DNA of 64,000 nt from Diphasiastrum complanatum (lineage: Eukaryota > Streptophyta > Lycopodiopsida > Lycopodiales > Lycopodiaceae): assembly GCA_029204225.1 (NCBI GenBank), contig CM055102.1, positions 10,367,456 to 10,431,455 of the forward strand. The letters are read 5' to 3'. A program made the position numbers and the translations under genes. Below, in pieces: positions 34,909-45,185 of this stretch. Numbering within the stretch: position 1 is the stretch's first letter; every line of letters starts with the position of its first letter. The notes under the pieces were generated by a model, which saw nothing but the letters and a program-made list of their open reading frames with translations, did no database searches and was not told the origin of the DNA.

Positions 34909-35331
34909 GATCTAGAGCTAAGCTATGAAAGCATCACATAAGCAAGACTTAAGCTATGAAAGCAGCACATAAGCAAGACTTAACCCTAGAAAACAGGAAA
35001 GAGAGTAAAGAGAGAGATCAATATCATCAGCCGAATGACAAATGACACAGTTTCCCTACTTATAGCCAAGAGGAAGCCCTAAAAGAAAGCTTCCAGTGGC
35101 TAGGGCCCAACTGGGAGGGATAATAGTGCGCCCTCCCAGAAGGCCCCCACTCTCCAGTAATATGTCCAAATGGCCTAATAATGAATAATAAGGCCTAAGG
35201 CCAACCATATAGTCTGAATGTCACTAATGAATAAAAAAAGGCCCAAGGCCTGCTTATGCATAAAGTAAAGTAACTGTAAATGTAAATGGACGCGCGAATG
35301 TAATGAGTCGAGTCCATAACTCTCCCCGACA
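34909..35331 (-). mobile_element. gypsy-type 3' LTR, minus strand
   Basis: On minus, TGTCGGGGAGAGTTATGG follows the integrase tail of the neighbouring gypsy fragment after a purine-poor spacer. The far end is placed at GATCA next to the copia fragment. It contains a 31-bp tandem duplication at 34920-34981 (aagctatgaaagca...cttgc type unit). No partner LTR was seen. Confidence 0.6.
34920..34981. repeat. 31-bp tandem duplication
   Basis: Two copies starting aagctatgaaagca, at 34920 and 34951, differ at one base (catcac against cagcac). Confidence 0.95.
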
Positions 35332-35366
35332 CAAAAAAAGACCCAACTGCCGAAAAGATAACCAGA

Positions 35367-35925
35367 TCAAGTAGCAGCAAGCCCTGGTGCATCAACAGCT
35401 AGAGGAACATCTGATGTAGAGGAATCAACAAGTGCAGCAAGAGCACAAGCCTGATCCGCAAGTAATGGTGTATGATAAAAGACATCAATAGGCTCCCATG
35501 TGGCCTCCTCAATAGGACGACCATCCCACTGGACCAAAAACTGAATCTGTCGGCGGCGTTGACTATCGTATAGACGGACCTGCAATATAGCAGCAGGTAA
35601 AAATGGAAATAACTCTGGAGCAGTAGGAAACTCAGCATCACAAGGAGCGTCATCCTCAATAGCAGCACGTAATAAACTAACATGGAATACATCACAGGCG
35701 CGTGTGGAAGCAGGAAGCTGTAAGCGATATGTAACTGGACTAAGAACCTCCACAATGCGATAAGGCCCATAATAACGTGGTGCAAGCTTCTCAGTAGAAG
35801 CATGGCCCTGGACAAAATGATGACGTGCAAACCGTAGGTGTAGATAAACCATATCTCCAAGCTGAAACTCAACATGGCGGCGATGACGATCAACTGAGGT
35901 CTGATAACGCTACTGAACATGCTGT
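35367..35925 (-). pseudogene. Ty3/gypsy integrase C-terminus with chromodomain
   Basis: The minus frame reads GDMVYLHLRFARHH, KLAPRYYGPYRIVEVLSPVT, YRLQLPAS, DVFHVSLLRAA, then FLVQWDGRPIEEATWEPIDV. This is the integrase tail (a GDxVxL...R..KLxPR..GPF pattern) followed by a chromodomain-like block (Q.LV.W.G.P..EATWE). In chromoviral gypsy elements the chromodomain guides insertion into heterochromatin. The 161-codon frame is open from about 35852 to 35367. A stop interrupts the preceding part near 35910, and homology ends near 35955, so the catalytic core is missing. Confidence 0.9.
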
Positions 35926-36444
35926 AAATGAGAACTGGCCCGGGTAATAAGCTTGTGAAAATTTATTAGTGCCTTATTGTTTTGCAAAAAAAAAGGACTA
36001 GGTCCACCAATAATAAAAGGTGCTCCAAAATTTCCTTGGATACTCCCTAAAATGAATGAATACATGTGATCTATTTCATTTAAACATGTGATTCAGCTTG
36101 GACACGTGCCAGGGGCTATAGAAGCCCTTGTCCTACACAAGTAAGGGCCCACCCTGAATAGAAGGGACACGTATTGTGGAGGGGCTGTTTAAATAGTGCA
36201 TTCCGTGTGCACGTGCACTCCTGGCCCCACTCAATCCAGTGGTGATGGATGGGGCTAAGAGAAAAAAAAAGATCTCTTTCCTTGGATGGAATGGGGTGCA
36301 CCGGCGGTGCACTCTTGTAATGAGAGCCGTATAGTGGATGACCAGATCCAATTTCCCAAGTTGGCATTGTACTACATTGTCAAGAAATGGGACTTGTTGG
36401 AATAAATGCCACTTGGACTCTTGTGATGATCAATCATAGCACAC

Positions 36445-36627
36445 GTGCAATATCTGAAGTCAATAGCACTATCCAACGGCGGGAAAGTATACCATCCTTG
36501 GAGTGAAAAGTTCCGACATTGACCTGCCTGCTCCTGTGCAATATCTGAAGTCAATAGCACTATCCAACGGCGGGAAAGTATACCATCCTTGGAGTGAAAA
36601 GTTCCGACATTGACCTGCCTGCTCCTG
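36445..36627. repeat. exact 91-bp tandem duplication
   Basis: Two copies beginning gtgcaatatctgaagtcaat start at 36445 and 36536 and appear identical by eye. They lie about 0.7-0.9 kb upstream of the ERF start codon. Exact identity implies a recent event, or an assembly duplication. Confidence 0.95.
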
Positions 36628-37322
36628 AAAGTTTCAAAGCCCTTCGGAGTTGGCCCCGCGATTTTCATTAGCAGTGGTTTGAATCCAAGGGACGCACATA
36701 GCATTTGTGAGGAGTCATATCGGACACATGGCATCATCCGGTTGGATATGAAGAGTCACATTCTAAGTCATAGCAAAGATTTTAAAACACATTTAATCTG
36801 CATCGTTGGATCATAACTGCTATGTCTGATATTCTTGATCTGACGGTGGGCTACTGCTGTAGCTAACCTTGCCGCTGGAGCAGCTCGGAGTGATACACCC
36901 GGTAGCCCACCTGAGCATCACCAGTACCTAGTCGGTAGTACTTTGCCCTTTTTCCTAATGTTACTTAAAAGGCTAGCAGACGAGGGCTCACGGGGCTGAC
37001 GTTGACGCTGCTTTAAGGGTCAAACCGTGCGCGTCGACACCGCTCCCCGTACCGCCAGATATGGGACAGTCGTACTGAAAAGTGTTATGGGCGTGTAAAG
37101 CTGCGCAATAATATGCAGTACGGGTACTCCGTACTCGGTCTGGAGAAGAATGGAATCGATAATCATAAGCCCAATTCATAAGCCCAATTCATCTGCAGGA
37201 AATCAAAAAATTTGGCTTTCGTGGTTGCCTCGGAGTATAGGAAATCAAAAAGTTTGGTTACGTGTGGCCGAGGGGCTAACGAAGAGTTTTGATTGCAAAA
37301 ACTGGTTGAGAACACGCAGAAA
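36628..37322 (+). promoter_or_regulatory. presumed promoter and leader of the ERF gene
   Basis: Non-coding, higher-GC sequence than the neighbourhood. A possible TATA-like ttacttaaaagg lies near 36961. A 13-bp direct duplication (aagcccaattcat) sits near 37169-37194. An in-frame TGA at 37290-37292 closes the reading frame before the start codon. No canonical TATAWA box was found close to the gene, so the transcription start cannot be placed. Confidence 0.4.
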
Positions 37323-38951
37323 ATGAGACAAATATTCTCAGCAGCACAGGATCAAACAATAGCAAATGCATTTTCTGAGGGGATGACTGACACGCTGGGA
37401 CAGAGCTCCGAGGATTGGAGCAACATCCAGAAATTGCCCTACTTCCACAATCAACGTCCTTCTGTAATTCCCAGGAATATTGTAGCCCTGAATGCAGAAA
37501 GATTGCGTATGGTTCCTGCTCTTTCGCTTGTTGTTCAAGGTGGGAGCACGATGGAAGCACAAGCCATTCATACAGGCAACCTAAATCCTTTCATTGAGCC
37601 TCATATTTACCACCAATCATTACCCGTTCATTCAACTCAAGGGAGCAGCAAAAGATTCAGGGAGGAAGGAATGATGCCGAGCTCCCCAGAAGTTAAGTAT
37701 CTGTTGCAAAAATGCTTCTCACAACAGGTTGCCACGGAATGTGTGCCCCAATGGAGAAATTTCGGTCATTCTGTTGCGCCGGTAGATTGGCCAGCAAAGA
37801 GGAGCAAACGCAATATTGCAGAGGAAAACAATGGTGGAATTAGATACTCACCTCAACGCTCTTCTTCCAGCTCCGATTCTGGCAAGGCTCAAAAGCATCC
37901 TCCAATTTCCCTTGCAGAGTATCAAGAGACGCCGGCAGATCGCCAACAAATTCAAAATTCCACTTCTATTTTGCCTGTTGGTCCTTCCTTGAGAAAAGTG
38001 AGGCTGGATGACCCTAGTGTACATGTCGTCGGCTCAGCCCAGCAAAATTCTGCTCGCCAAAAACCACGATATCGCGGCGTGAGGCAGAGGCCGTGGGGAA
38101 AATGGGCTTCGGAGATCCGCGACCCCACCAAGGGAGCTCGCGTATGGCTTGGCACATCTAATACTGCAGAAGAAGCAGCGCGAGCATATGATACTGCAGC
38201 GGTGAAAATACGGGGATTCAGAGCCCGTCTCAACTTCCCAGATGATCCACACAACTTCCCTGATTATAGAGCCGGAATCACAATATTATCTTCTGATGAT
38301 CAGCCATCAGTTACAATTCCACCTGCATGTCTGCCAATGCCGTCACCATTTGCCTTGTTTCCACGGGATCCTTTGAGTCCGACGTACAAGCTACCTGCTC
38401 AGCTCCCAATTGTGGACCAGACCCATTTTTCCACCTTTCCTGCGCTATCTTCAATCAATTTTGATACTGTCGGACTTCAGCAACAGGCCGATGCGCTTCC
38501 CGGATATTCATTCGATCTTCCGTCTCCAATCCCTTTGCACAAACAAATTCCACCTACGCTAGAAGACACAAGGGAATGGCCACTGCAGAATGAATCATAC
38601 TTTGAAACCACATTCGAAGATGATTTGTTATGGCGAAGCCCAAGGGCTTCCTCAACCCCATGTACTCTTGCAAGTGATCAGTTAAACCTGCAGGATCAGC
38701 AACAAACTTGTCTCTCCTTCCAAAGTCCAAGACATATGTCTAGAACACAGCTTATGCGCTCAAATGTAGAGGCAATTGAGATGTGGCAACAACCTTTTTC
38801 TGAACTAACACCGCCACAAACTCAGGTGCAAGGCAGTGGCCCCATCTTAACCTTTGAACAGATATTGGATCAATCTCCGGCTTCGGGCTCAGATGATCTA
38901 AATTGGCTACGACATGATTCCTCTCCTAAAAGTAGCAATGCGGACCTCTAG
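37323..38951 (+). CDS. AP2/ERF transcription factor, ERF subfamily
   Basis: An intact, intronless frame of 542 residues. The single AP2 domain covers about residues 250-306: [19 protein letters not shown], then [25 protein letters not shown] and FRARLNFP. Alanine and aspartate stand at the two positions (262, 267) that typify ERF rather than DREB proteins, which suggests binding of GCC-box-like DNA (family knowledge). A basic PAKRSKR at 157-163 is a likely nuclear signal. A serine run lies near 180, and the C-terminal 230 residues are rich in P, Q, S and acidic residues, as in activation regions. The first ATG after an in-frame TGA (37290) is at 37323. The protein is long for an ERF. The exact ERF group is uncertain; the AP2 core recalls groups VII/X. 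Confidence 0.95.
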   Translation: MRQIFSAAQDQTIANAFSEGMTDTLGQSSEDWSNIQKLPYFHNQRPSVIPRNIVALNAERLRMVPALSLVVQGGSTMEAQAIHTGNLNPFIEPHIYHQSLPVHSTQGSSKRFREEGMMPSSPEVKYLLQKCFSQQVATECVPQWRNFGHSVAPVDWPAKRSKRNIAEENNGGIRYSPQRSSSSSDSGKAQKHPPISLAEYQETPADRQQIQNSTSILPVGPSLRKVRLDDPSVHVVGSAQQNSARQKPRYRGVRQRPWGKWASEIRDPTKGARVWLGTSNTAEEAARAYDTAAVKIRGFRARLNFPDDPHNFPDYRAGITILSSDDQPSVTIPPACLPMPSPFALFPRDPLSPTYKLPAQLPIVDQTHFSTFPALSSINFDTVGLQQQADALPGYSFDLPSPIPLHKQIPPTLEDTREWPLQNESYFETTFEDDLLWRSPRASSTPCTLASDQLNLQDQQQTCLSFQSPRHMSRTQLMRSNVEAIEMWQQPFSELTPPQTQVQGSGPILTFEQILDQSPASGSDDLNWLRHDSSPKSSNADL

Positions 38952-39160
38952 TCTAGTTGTTTGAGAGAATACCACATATTCATTCACGAATTTTGTAGAA
39001 TTCATCTCTGGGTATGAAGAACGGCCTCGTATGCAAAATAATAGGAGAACTAGATCCTTAAAGTGAAAGGCTCCACAAAATGTGCAGCTTCTTAATTGCT
39101 TTATTATCGCAGTTAAGATGAATTCATTTGTAGTTGTCACAATGAGTGCTCCCAAAAAGG

Positions 39161-39166
39161 AATAAA
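39161..39166 (+). terminator. AATAAA polyadenylation signal of ERF gene
   Basis: AATAAA 210 bp past the ERF stop codon, followed by T-rich sequence with a tgtatttta near 39197. This is a plausible 3' end signal, though plant signals are loose. Confidence 0.5.
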
Positions 39167-39239
39167 GCATTGAAGGCAAATATTTGAAATTTAGGCATTG
39201 TATTTTAGTATTCAAGCTGTCCCATTGAAATCTAGAAAA

Positions 39240-40369
39240 TATTTTATATAATTAGATTGACGACAGTGATTACATAAGACAATTTTATGAGTGACTGAAT
39301 GGAGTTTTGGCAAGGACTTCATATGAACTATGAATTTGACGGGTAAAAACTACAAAAACCACAGAGAGTAATTATCAGTTGTGGGCGATTTTGGGATCAC
39401 AGATACTACCATTATTCTGTTTCAGGCATACATTGGTTATACAAAGTTGGCTTTGTCATTTAAGTAAGGCATAAACTCTGCTGTAATAACCAGTCCACCC
39501 ATTGCTCGCAAATCGCAAAGGAACAGACAAAGTCAATCAATGGATTGATTGATTTCAACTTCAAGCGACTAATTTTGTAAGCAGCATCAAGTTAATTGTT
39601 CGAATAATGAACTAAGATCTCGATGTATTCTATCGAATTGTAATAGGAAATCACTGGAAGTTGAAAGCCAAAAAAGGAAAAATAGGCCTGCCTGAGAACT
39701 GGCAGGAAAACGAATAATTCTCCAAAAAAAACAACACGAGCAGCGCTGATTATTCGGAATTTCTCTGGAGCCACACAATTGTCGTAGCATGCCTAACTCC
39801 TATCAACAATCGTTAACAAATACATCTGTTTTTGTTGTTTTTCGCTTCAGTACTGCAAAGAAAACCACGCTAAGCAGTAGAGCGTAAGGGCATGAGCTCC
39901 CACGCGCAGGGAGGGAGGGTGATAGGAGGACGTTAATAATAAGTTTGTGGGCGCGTTTTAAATTTAGTTTTATGCTTTAAATAAAAAAAAAGGTTGATCA
40001 AGTGTTGATCTACCAAAATTTTGATTGGCCATAACTTCTTCACCATACCTTTGAACTGGGTCATGCTGGGTGTCGTGAAAAAGCTCTTGTCAAGGGCTTT
40101 CTAATGGCACCGTAATCGTCTCAATTCGAGTTATTCAAAAATTATAATTTTTTTTGTTGAGTTACATACTATAATACAAATAAAATGGCTTATTTACGGG
40201 CTGCCCCCGACGCAAAATTACAGTTCTTTTAAAAATAATTTGAAGGAGCTACGTTACGTAGATTTCAAATTTGAGTGTTTTAATTGGACCCTGTGGAAGA
40301 AACTTTTGAGAAAATAAAAAATAAAAAGTAGCTTTTTGAAAGGCCCCTTTTGTGCTCAAATGTTCTCTA

Positions 40370-40370
<1 letters not shown>
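39240..40370. other. no recognised gene
   Basis: Only short frames without recognisable domains. The stretch 40000-40150 (ggccataacttcttcacc...) resembles non-coding parts of retroelements but cannot be assigned. Confidence 0.4.
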
Positions 40371-40373
<3 letters not shown>

Positions 40374-40432
<59 letters not shown>

Positions 40433-40570
40433 GTTGAATTCTTGAGACATTCACATATAAGACTAGCCAAGGCTTGGTCAGAACATCCTATTACAAAGCA
40501 TTGAATGCAATACTAAAGAGTATTGGATTACTTCAAATATATTTTAACTCATGTCATGCGCGTACCTAGT
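40374..40570. repeat. (CT)28 with attached dispersed repeat
   Basis: The CT tract is 40374-40429. The next ~140 bp match 22318-22457 with few differences (gaattcttgagacattcaca to cctagt). Upstream flanks of the two loci do not match. Confidence 0.9.
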
Positions 40571-41348
40571 AAGTAAGAGAAGAAAATAGACGATTCAGAT
40601 CCCACATGCAAATTTGAATGAGCATCATAGGATATTTATTTTGATCCAAAGACAACCATAAAAAGAATGATTCTATCAACACTCCGTATGAGGAAAAGGA
40701 CAATGCATAGATTGGCCAAAATTTGGAGAGGAGGTGCAATATAGTTCATTCTAAGTTACACCCATCCCAAGTATGTGCTATGCAAGACTCTATATGAAAA
40801 TGTTGAGGGCACTGGGAGAAGAGACTGAGTGAATTGACAACCCATGAAGCAAGCAACAACTTTTGCTGCTAACAAGAAAACTACACAAATTAGAAAGCCT
40901 CTCACGATCCTTGTTGGATTTATTCCTCTCTTCCTAAATCCAATAGTTAATCTAGATCCATTCATGTTGCTACATATATACTCGCATTGTTGCACAGTCT
41001 ATAAAAATACATGGGAATCTATGTGATGGTCAAACTATGAAAAGATTCTCGACAATCAAACTATTAAAAGAGTATTGAGTGGAGACTATCGACTATCAAG
41101 TATCAACAATAGCTCAAATGTTCGTTACAGACAACTATCAAATTGAACATTCGAACCTTTGTGAATCTCAACTCCAACAGACTCAACTCCAACTCGAATC
41201 GACAATTGTTGACTATCTAATTAGTGTAATACCATTCTAAATAAAGCTAGTTACTTGTTTAAACTAGTTTTAGCATTGTGTGACTAATTTGACAATGACT
41301 GCATCCACGATCGTTGCCAAGACCCATATCAAACAACATAGCTCAATG

Positions 41349-41355
<7 letters not shown>

Positions 41356-41396
<41 letters not shown>
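41356..41396. repeat. (TA)n microsatellite
   Basis: About 20 TA units. The region 40571-41465 around it holds no recognised gene. Confidence 0.95.
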
Positions 41397-41398
<2 letters not shown>

Positions 41399-41465
41399 CA
41401 AGCAAGCAAAAGATACAGTAGATGTGTATACATCGATTAGTTTAAGACAAAAAGTGTGTAATCTA

Positions 41466-42286
41466 TTGAATGACCCTCACAGCGAAACGTGCGTCTGAAC
41501 CAGAAACCTTAAACGTAGTTCTAGGATTCTAGGCCCATCGTGGTCGGATTCAGTAAAAAACAGTCAGAATCTTGGACGGGAGATATCCATAGGTTTGAGG
41601 GCTCAACACGAACAAACGGGACCATTTGCAGCTCAATTCCGATGCCGTTTGTTCGAAAATGCCCTTTCTGTCAGGGGGAATGCCACTAAATTGACTACTT
41701 TTCAGCATCCTCGAGAACCGGTTCAGTACACTATGTTGCAAGAAGCAATGGAAAATGTGATCAAGGAAGACAATCTGTTCCGTCCTGTGCTGCACGTCGA
41801 TATGAACCTACACCACTAAACTGGCTCCAAACCGTTTAGTACTCACAGCGAAACATGCGTCTCCAAACTAGAAACCCTAAACGTAGTTTTGGGATTCTAG
41901 GCCCATCGAGCCAAGAATTGGTCAGATTCAGTAAAACACAGTCAGAACCTCGGAGGGGAATGCCACTAAATGGACTACTTTTTAGCATCCCTGAGAACCG
42001 GTCCAATGTCGTCGAATGCAGTCTGTTTTAGATGGTCTGTTCCATCTTGTTTTGCACGCCGAGACGGATTCACAAGACTAAACCAGGTGTTCAGTACTCA
42101 CAGCAAAACATGCGTCCGAACCAGAAACCCTAAATGCAGTCTTGAAAATCTAGGCCCAGCAAGCCAGGAATTGGTTGGATTCAGTAAAACACGATCAGAA
42201 CTTCGGATGCGAGGTGTCCACAAGTTCATGGGCTTGACACGAACCCACAAGACCATTTGCAACTCAATTCCATTAGAGGAAGTTTG
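41466..42286. repeat. satellite-like block, second locus
   Basis: About 2.3 units of the same ~350-bp family as 28215-29505, all in one orientation. The actaaa landmark occurs at 41695 and 41965, only 270 bp apart, because the gtggacacctc-to-gacagaaaggg part is missing in the second unit. Around 41730-41765 a short foreign segment (atgttgcaagaagcaatgg) replaces the normal sequence. Confidence 0.88.
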
Positions 42287-42353
42287 AGTAACACGCGCAC
42301 AACACACACCACATAGTGCGCACACTCACAAACACACACAGACCCACACACAG

Positions 42354-42356
<3 letters not shown>

Positions 42357-42401
<45 letters not shown>
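42357..42401. repeat. (CA)n microsatellite
   Basis: About 22 CA units after an imperfect CA-rich lead-in from 42296. It directly follows the satellite block. Confidence 0.95.
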
Positions 42402-42404
<3 letters not shown>

Positions 42405-42889
42405 TATTTACTTTTACAAAATTGGTTTTATTCTTTGGTTCTAATATTGGTCTGCTTACAAATAAAAAAAGGAGGTACAAACAACGGATCAACTGTTACT
42501 AGGTCTCCAGCTGTTGGCGTGCTGCTATTTCAGTCTTAATGACTAAAGTTTTGGCATCTTATTTACAATTAGCCAAGGCAGTTCGAAAATGGATGTTTTA
42601 AAAAAAAACAATGTCGATTTGAGCAGCATATACTGCTAATGCATCTTTCCCATGACAGTGACAATATAACTTTAGGGCTGTCTTTATTATTGATGACCTG
42701 ACTTTCTGATGTTTATGCTCAGACTAAACTTTTGAGCACGGTTCGGCTTTTATATATGTTTTTTTCTTTCGGCTTCTACTACGGGTTAAGCTGTTTCTGT
42801 TGGTTGTTGTGGGTCGTTCTTGTGGTTTTGTCTGTATATGTTTGTTTTCTGATTGTCTGTCAGGTTTCTTCGTAGGCTCCTCTTATTTT

Positions 42890-43273
42890 TAGCACCCTGC
42901 GCACGCGTCAAGGTGGGCCAGGCAGGGAGGTTTTTTTTTTTTTTTTTTAAACTGCTTGCCCTGGTGCCACGCGGGCACCAGTGTTTATCCCATAAGCAAA
43001 TCTTTGAGATAAACCAGTACCTATATATAACTGAACCCACCTGCTTACTCACATGTGTGCAGGTGGGTGTGAAGCTGCCCAGTGCCACCTGCCCGGTTCC
43101 CGGTGCCACCTGGGCCTGCCCGACGCCACCCATCTGGCGCTGGTGCCCCTGCCCGGCACCACCTGGGGGTTGCCAACCCGGCGCTGCCTGCCCCCTGGCG
43201 CACCCGCCCTGGCGCCCGCCTGCGCCTTTTTGGCCACCCCCTGGCTGGCGCACCCTGACGCGCCAGGGTGCTA
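42890..43273. mobile_element. GC-rich element with terminal inverted repeats
   Basis: The left end reads TAGCACCCTGCGCACGCGTCA and the right end TGACGCGCCAGGGTGCTA. These are inverted repeats with a small indel, possibly flanked by TA. Inside are a T19 tract (42931-42949), tcccataag, a TATATATAA box near 43022, cacatgtgtgc and a GC-rich region of CCCGGCGCCACCTG-like repeats. The right end is also a hairpin (CACCCTG, 6 nt, CAGGGTG). The interior matches the layout of 24960-25290. No transposase: a non-autonomous DNA element is the simplest reading. Confidence 0.55.
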
Positions 43274-43279
43274 CAATTA

Positions 43280-44060
43280 TGTGGAGCCTTCTTCGTATGT
43301 TAGTTTTTTCTTTCTTTGGGGTTACTTGGTTTTTGGCTTGGGTTTTCCTGACTCCTGGTCCGAGTTGTGGTTGGTTGGGTTTGCTTTTGGTAGTTTTAAT
43401 TTTTTATTAGGGGTTTTTGTATGATTTTTTTCTTCTTCCCTCGGGCTTTTGCTTCCTCTCCCTCCATTTTTGTTCTCTGCTTGGTTGACATGCTTTGTGG
43501 CTGGCTTGTTCTATTCTCTGATGCCCTGTATCTTTCAGTTTGGCGGCGCATTGATGGTGCTCTACTGGCGCTTTGATGAGTGTTGGCGGTTGTGCGCCTC
43601 CCTGTTTACTTTGCTTGCATTTGCATTCCCTTGTGCACTTTGTAGTTTCCTTGTTCGCTCTGCTGGTTCTGCGTTTTCTTCTGGTTTGCTACCTTCTGTT
43701 TGTGGTGTTTTGTTCTGTCTCTTCGAGGTGCGCTTCTGTTGGTGTTCGTGGTTCTTCTGGCTTCGGATTCCTCTTGTGCTTGATCCGCGTTGGTGTGCTG
43801 GTCTCCTCTCTAGTTTTCTGGCTTCAGCTTTGCATTTTTTCACCTGTTTGTGGTGAACCCTCTTCTTTTCGGTTGTCTCCTGGTGTTTACTTCTTCCTCC
43901 TCATGGCGTCTAACAAGGTTTGGCTCCCTGCTTCGTGGTCTTTGTCTTTGGGATTTGTTGCTATCCTTGTCTTTAGTTTATTTTCATGCTTTTATGTTCT
44001 GGTGTAACTGGTGCGGGCTTTTCCCTTTTGGTTTATTTTTTGCCTGCTCTGTTTACCTTC
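43280..44060. other. T/G-rich, A-poor segment
   Basis: The plus strand is dominated by T and G, with very few A, for about 780 bp. This opens long frames such as 43449-43856 that would encode hydrophobic, Cys/Phe/Leu-rich residues. An ATG in good context (cctcATGGCGTCTAAC, 43902) opens only 34 codons. I see no domain. It may be an untranslated leader of a retroelement. Confidence 0.4.
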
Positions 44061-44293
44061 TAAAACACTCTATTTACTATGAGGTTTTAATATGGGTTTC
44101 AATGATGGGTTCTTAGAAACCATGACTTTCTTCGCTGAAAACCTCTTCTGGTTTAGCCTTAGATTATTCATGTGGTGACCTTCTGTTAACTTGGTTTTCA
44201 CTTCAATTTTCATTGGGCTCTTTTTGAGTACTGCTAACTATTATTTTGGCTTTCTTGTTGCTACTGTGACCATGTTGTCCAGGGTTTTATACT

Positions 44294-44657
44294 CTACGTA
44301 ATGCCTTGTGCTCAGGTGTCCTTTGTATTTTGGGACCACCTCCAGGAGCATAATGTCCATCCAATTTTCTCTCTCCTAGGGAAACTGTCATTCTCTCTCC
44401 TCTCTCCAGTGGAATTCACTTTCTCTCTCCTCTCTCCGGTGGAATGCACGTTCTCTCTCCGGCGGAATGCACGTTCTCTCTCCTCTCTCCGGTGGAATGT
44501 GCATGTGCCATTATGTGGCAGCCCGTCATTGGCTGTCCACATCCACCTTCCACCACAAACGTAAAAAAATTTGAGAAAAAAAAAACGACAAAAAATTGAA
44601 AAAAAAAAAAAAACTGGTCCACACGTACGGAGGTATGTACCATACGGCCAAAAAACG

Positions 44658-44689
<32 letters not shown>

Positions 44690-44709
44690 CGCACAATGGC
44701 ATTACGTAG
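44294..44709. mobile_element. MITE-like insertion
   Basis: Terminal inverted repeats CTACGTAATGCC-TTGTGC (44294-44311) and GCACAATGGCATTACGTAG (44691-44709) match over 18 bp apart from one extra base. The element is 416 bp long and has no coding capacity. It carries a CT-rich minisatellite and two poly(A) tracts and interrupts direct-repeat copy 1. No clear target duplication was seen, so the family is unassigned. Confidence 0.65.
44360..44505. repeat. CT-rich minisatellite, ~30-bp units
   Basis: Four to five units of a ttctctctcctctctccggt-type sequence followed by ggaatgcacg, one shortened to about 23 bp. It lies inside the MITE-like insertion. Confidence 0.9.
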
Positions 44710-44728
44710 GGGAAGGCTCGAAGCCCTC

Positions 44729-44803
44729 GGGCCTTCCTTGCTGGTCGGGGCCTGCCCTCGGGCTCCCGCCCTCGGGCAAGGGCCCTCCCAGCAAGGAAGG
44801 CCC
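44729..44803. repeat. GC-rich inverted repeat
   Basis: GGGCCTTCCTTGCTGG (44729-44744) is exactly complementary to CCAGCAAGGAAGGCCC (44788-44803), with a 43-nt loop holding further ccctcgggc units. It is part of the inserted sequence between the direct-repeat halves but outside the MITE-like ends. Confidence 0.9.
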
Positions 44804-45185
44804 TCAGGCAGGGCCTTCCCCCCCCACTAAAATTTTAGACTGTATGGACAATCTTTTCTTTTTTGATGAATGGTCAAAAACATTTCACCGTATTGACAAA
44901 GAGTACAAAAAGGAACTAACTTGGCTAGTAGCACACTTGACTAAGTCCATTAGCAAATTTCAGTTCGTATATTACGTTGTGCACGTTAATGGCTTTCCAC
45001 TCTTAGCATGTGCAAATAATCAATAATCATTAAACTAAACACTGAATGGGTACCTAACATATTTCTATGAGTACAATAGCATTACTTTACAAAAACCTCA
45101 GTTTCCTATCGATTTTATGACTGCGGTAATATTATTGTAAAGTGTTTTCTTTATCAACTACGTACAAAGTTAACCTTCAAAAAGT

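Larger units (their letters stand above)
44070..45054 (+). repeat. direct repeat copy 1, split by an insertion
   Basis: 44070-44297 and about 44827-45054 together match 45186-45650. Shared strings include tactatgaggttttaat, gaaaccatgactttct, cttgttgctactgtgac, aaggaactaacttggctagt and cacttgactaagtccatta. The 530 bp between the halves are absent from copy 2. Confidence 0.85.

Noticed and set aside
37293-37322. Upstream TTG start for the ERF protein
   Set aside because: Plant nuclear genes normally start at ATG; an in-frame TGA precedes it, and the first ATG is at 37323.
42786-43424. 185- and 155-codon frames around the GC-rich element
   Set aside because: They cross TIRs and a poly(T) tract and encode only low-complexity residues.
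43449-44007. Hydrophobic 135- and 144-codon frames that look like membrane proteins
   Set aside because: T/G-rich composition alone yields Phe/Leu/Cys/Val; the frames overlap one another, with no consistent start or conserved motif.
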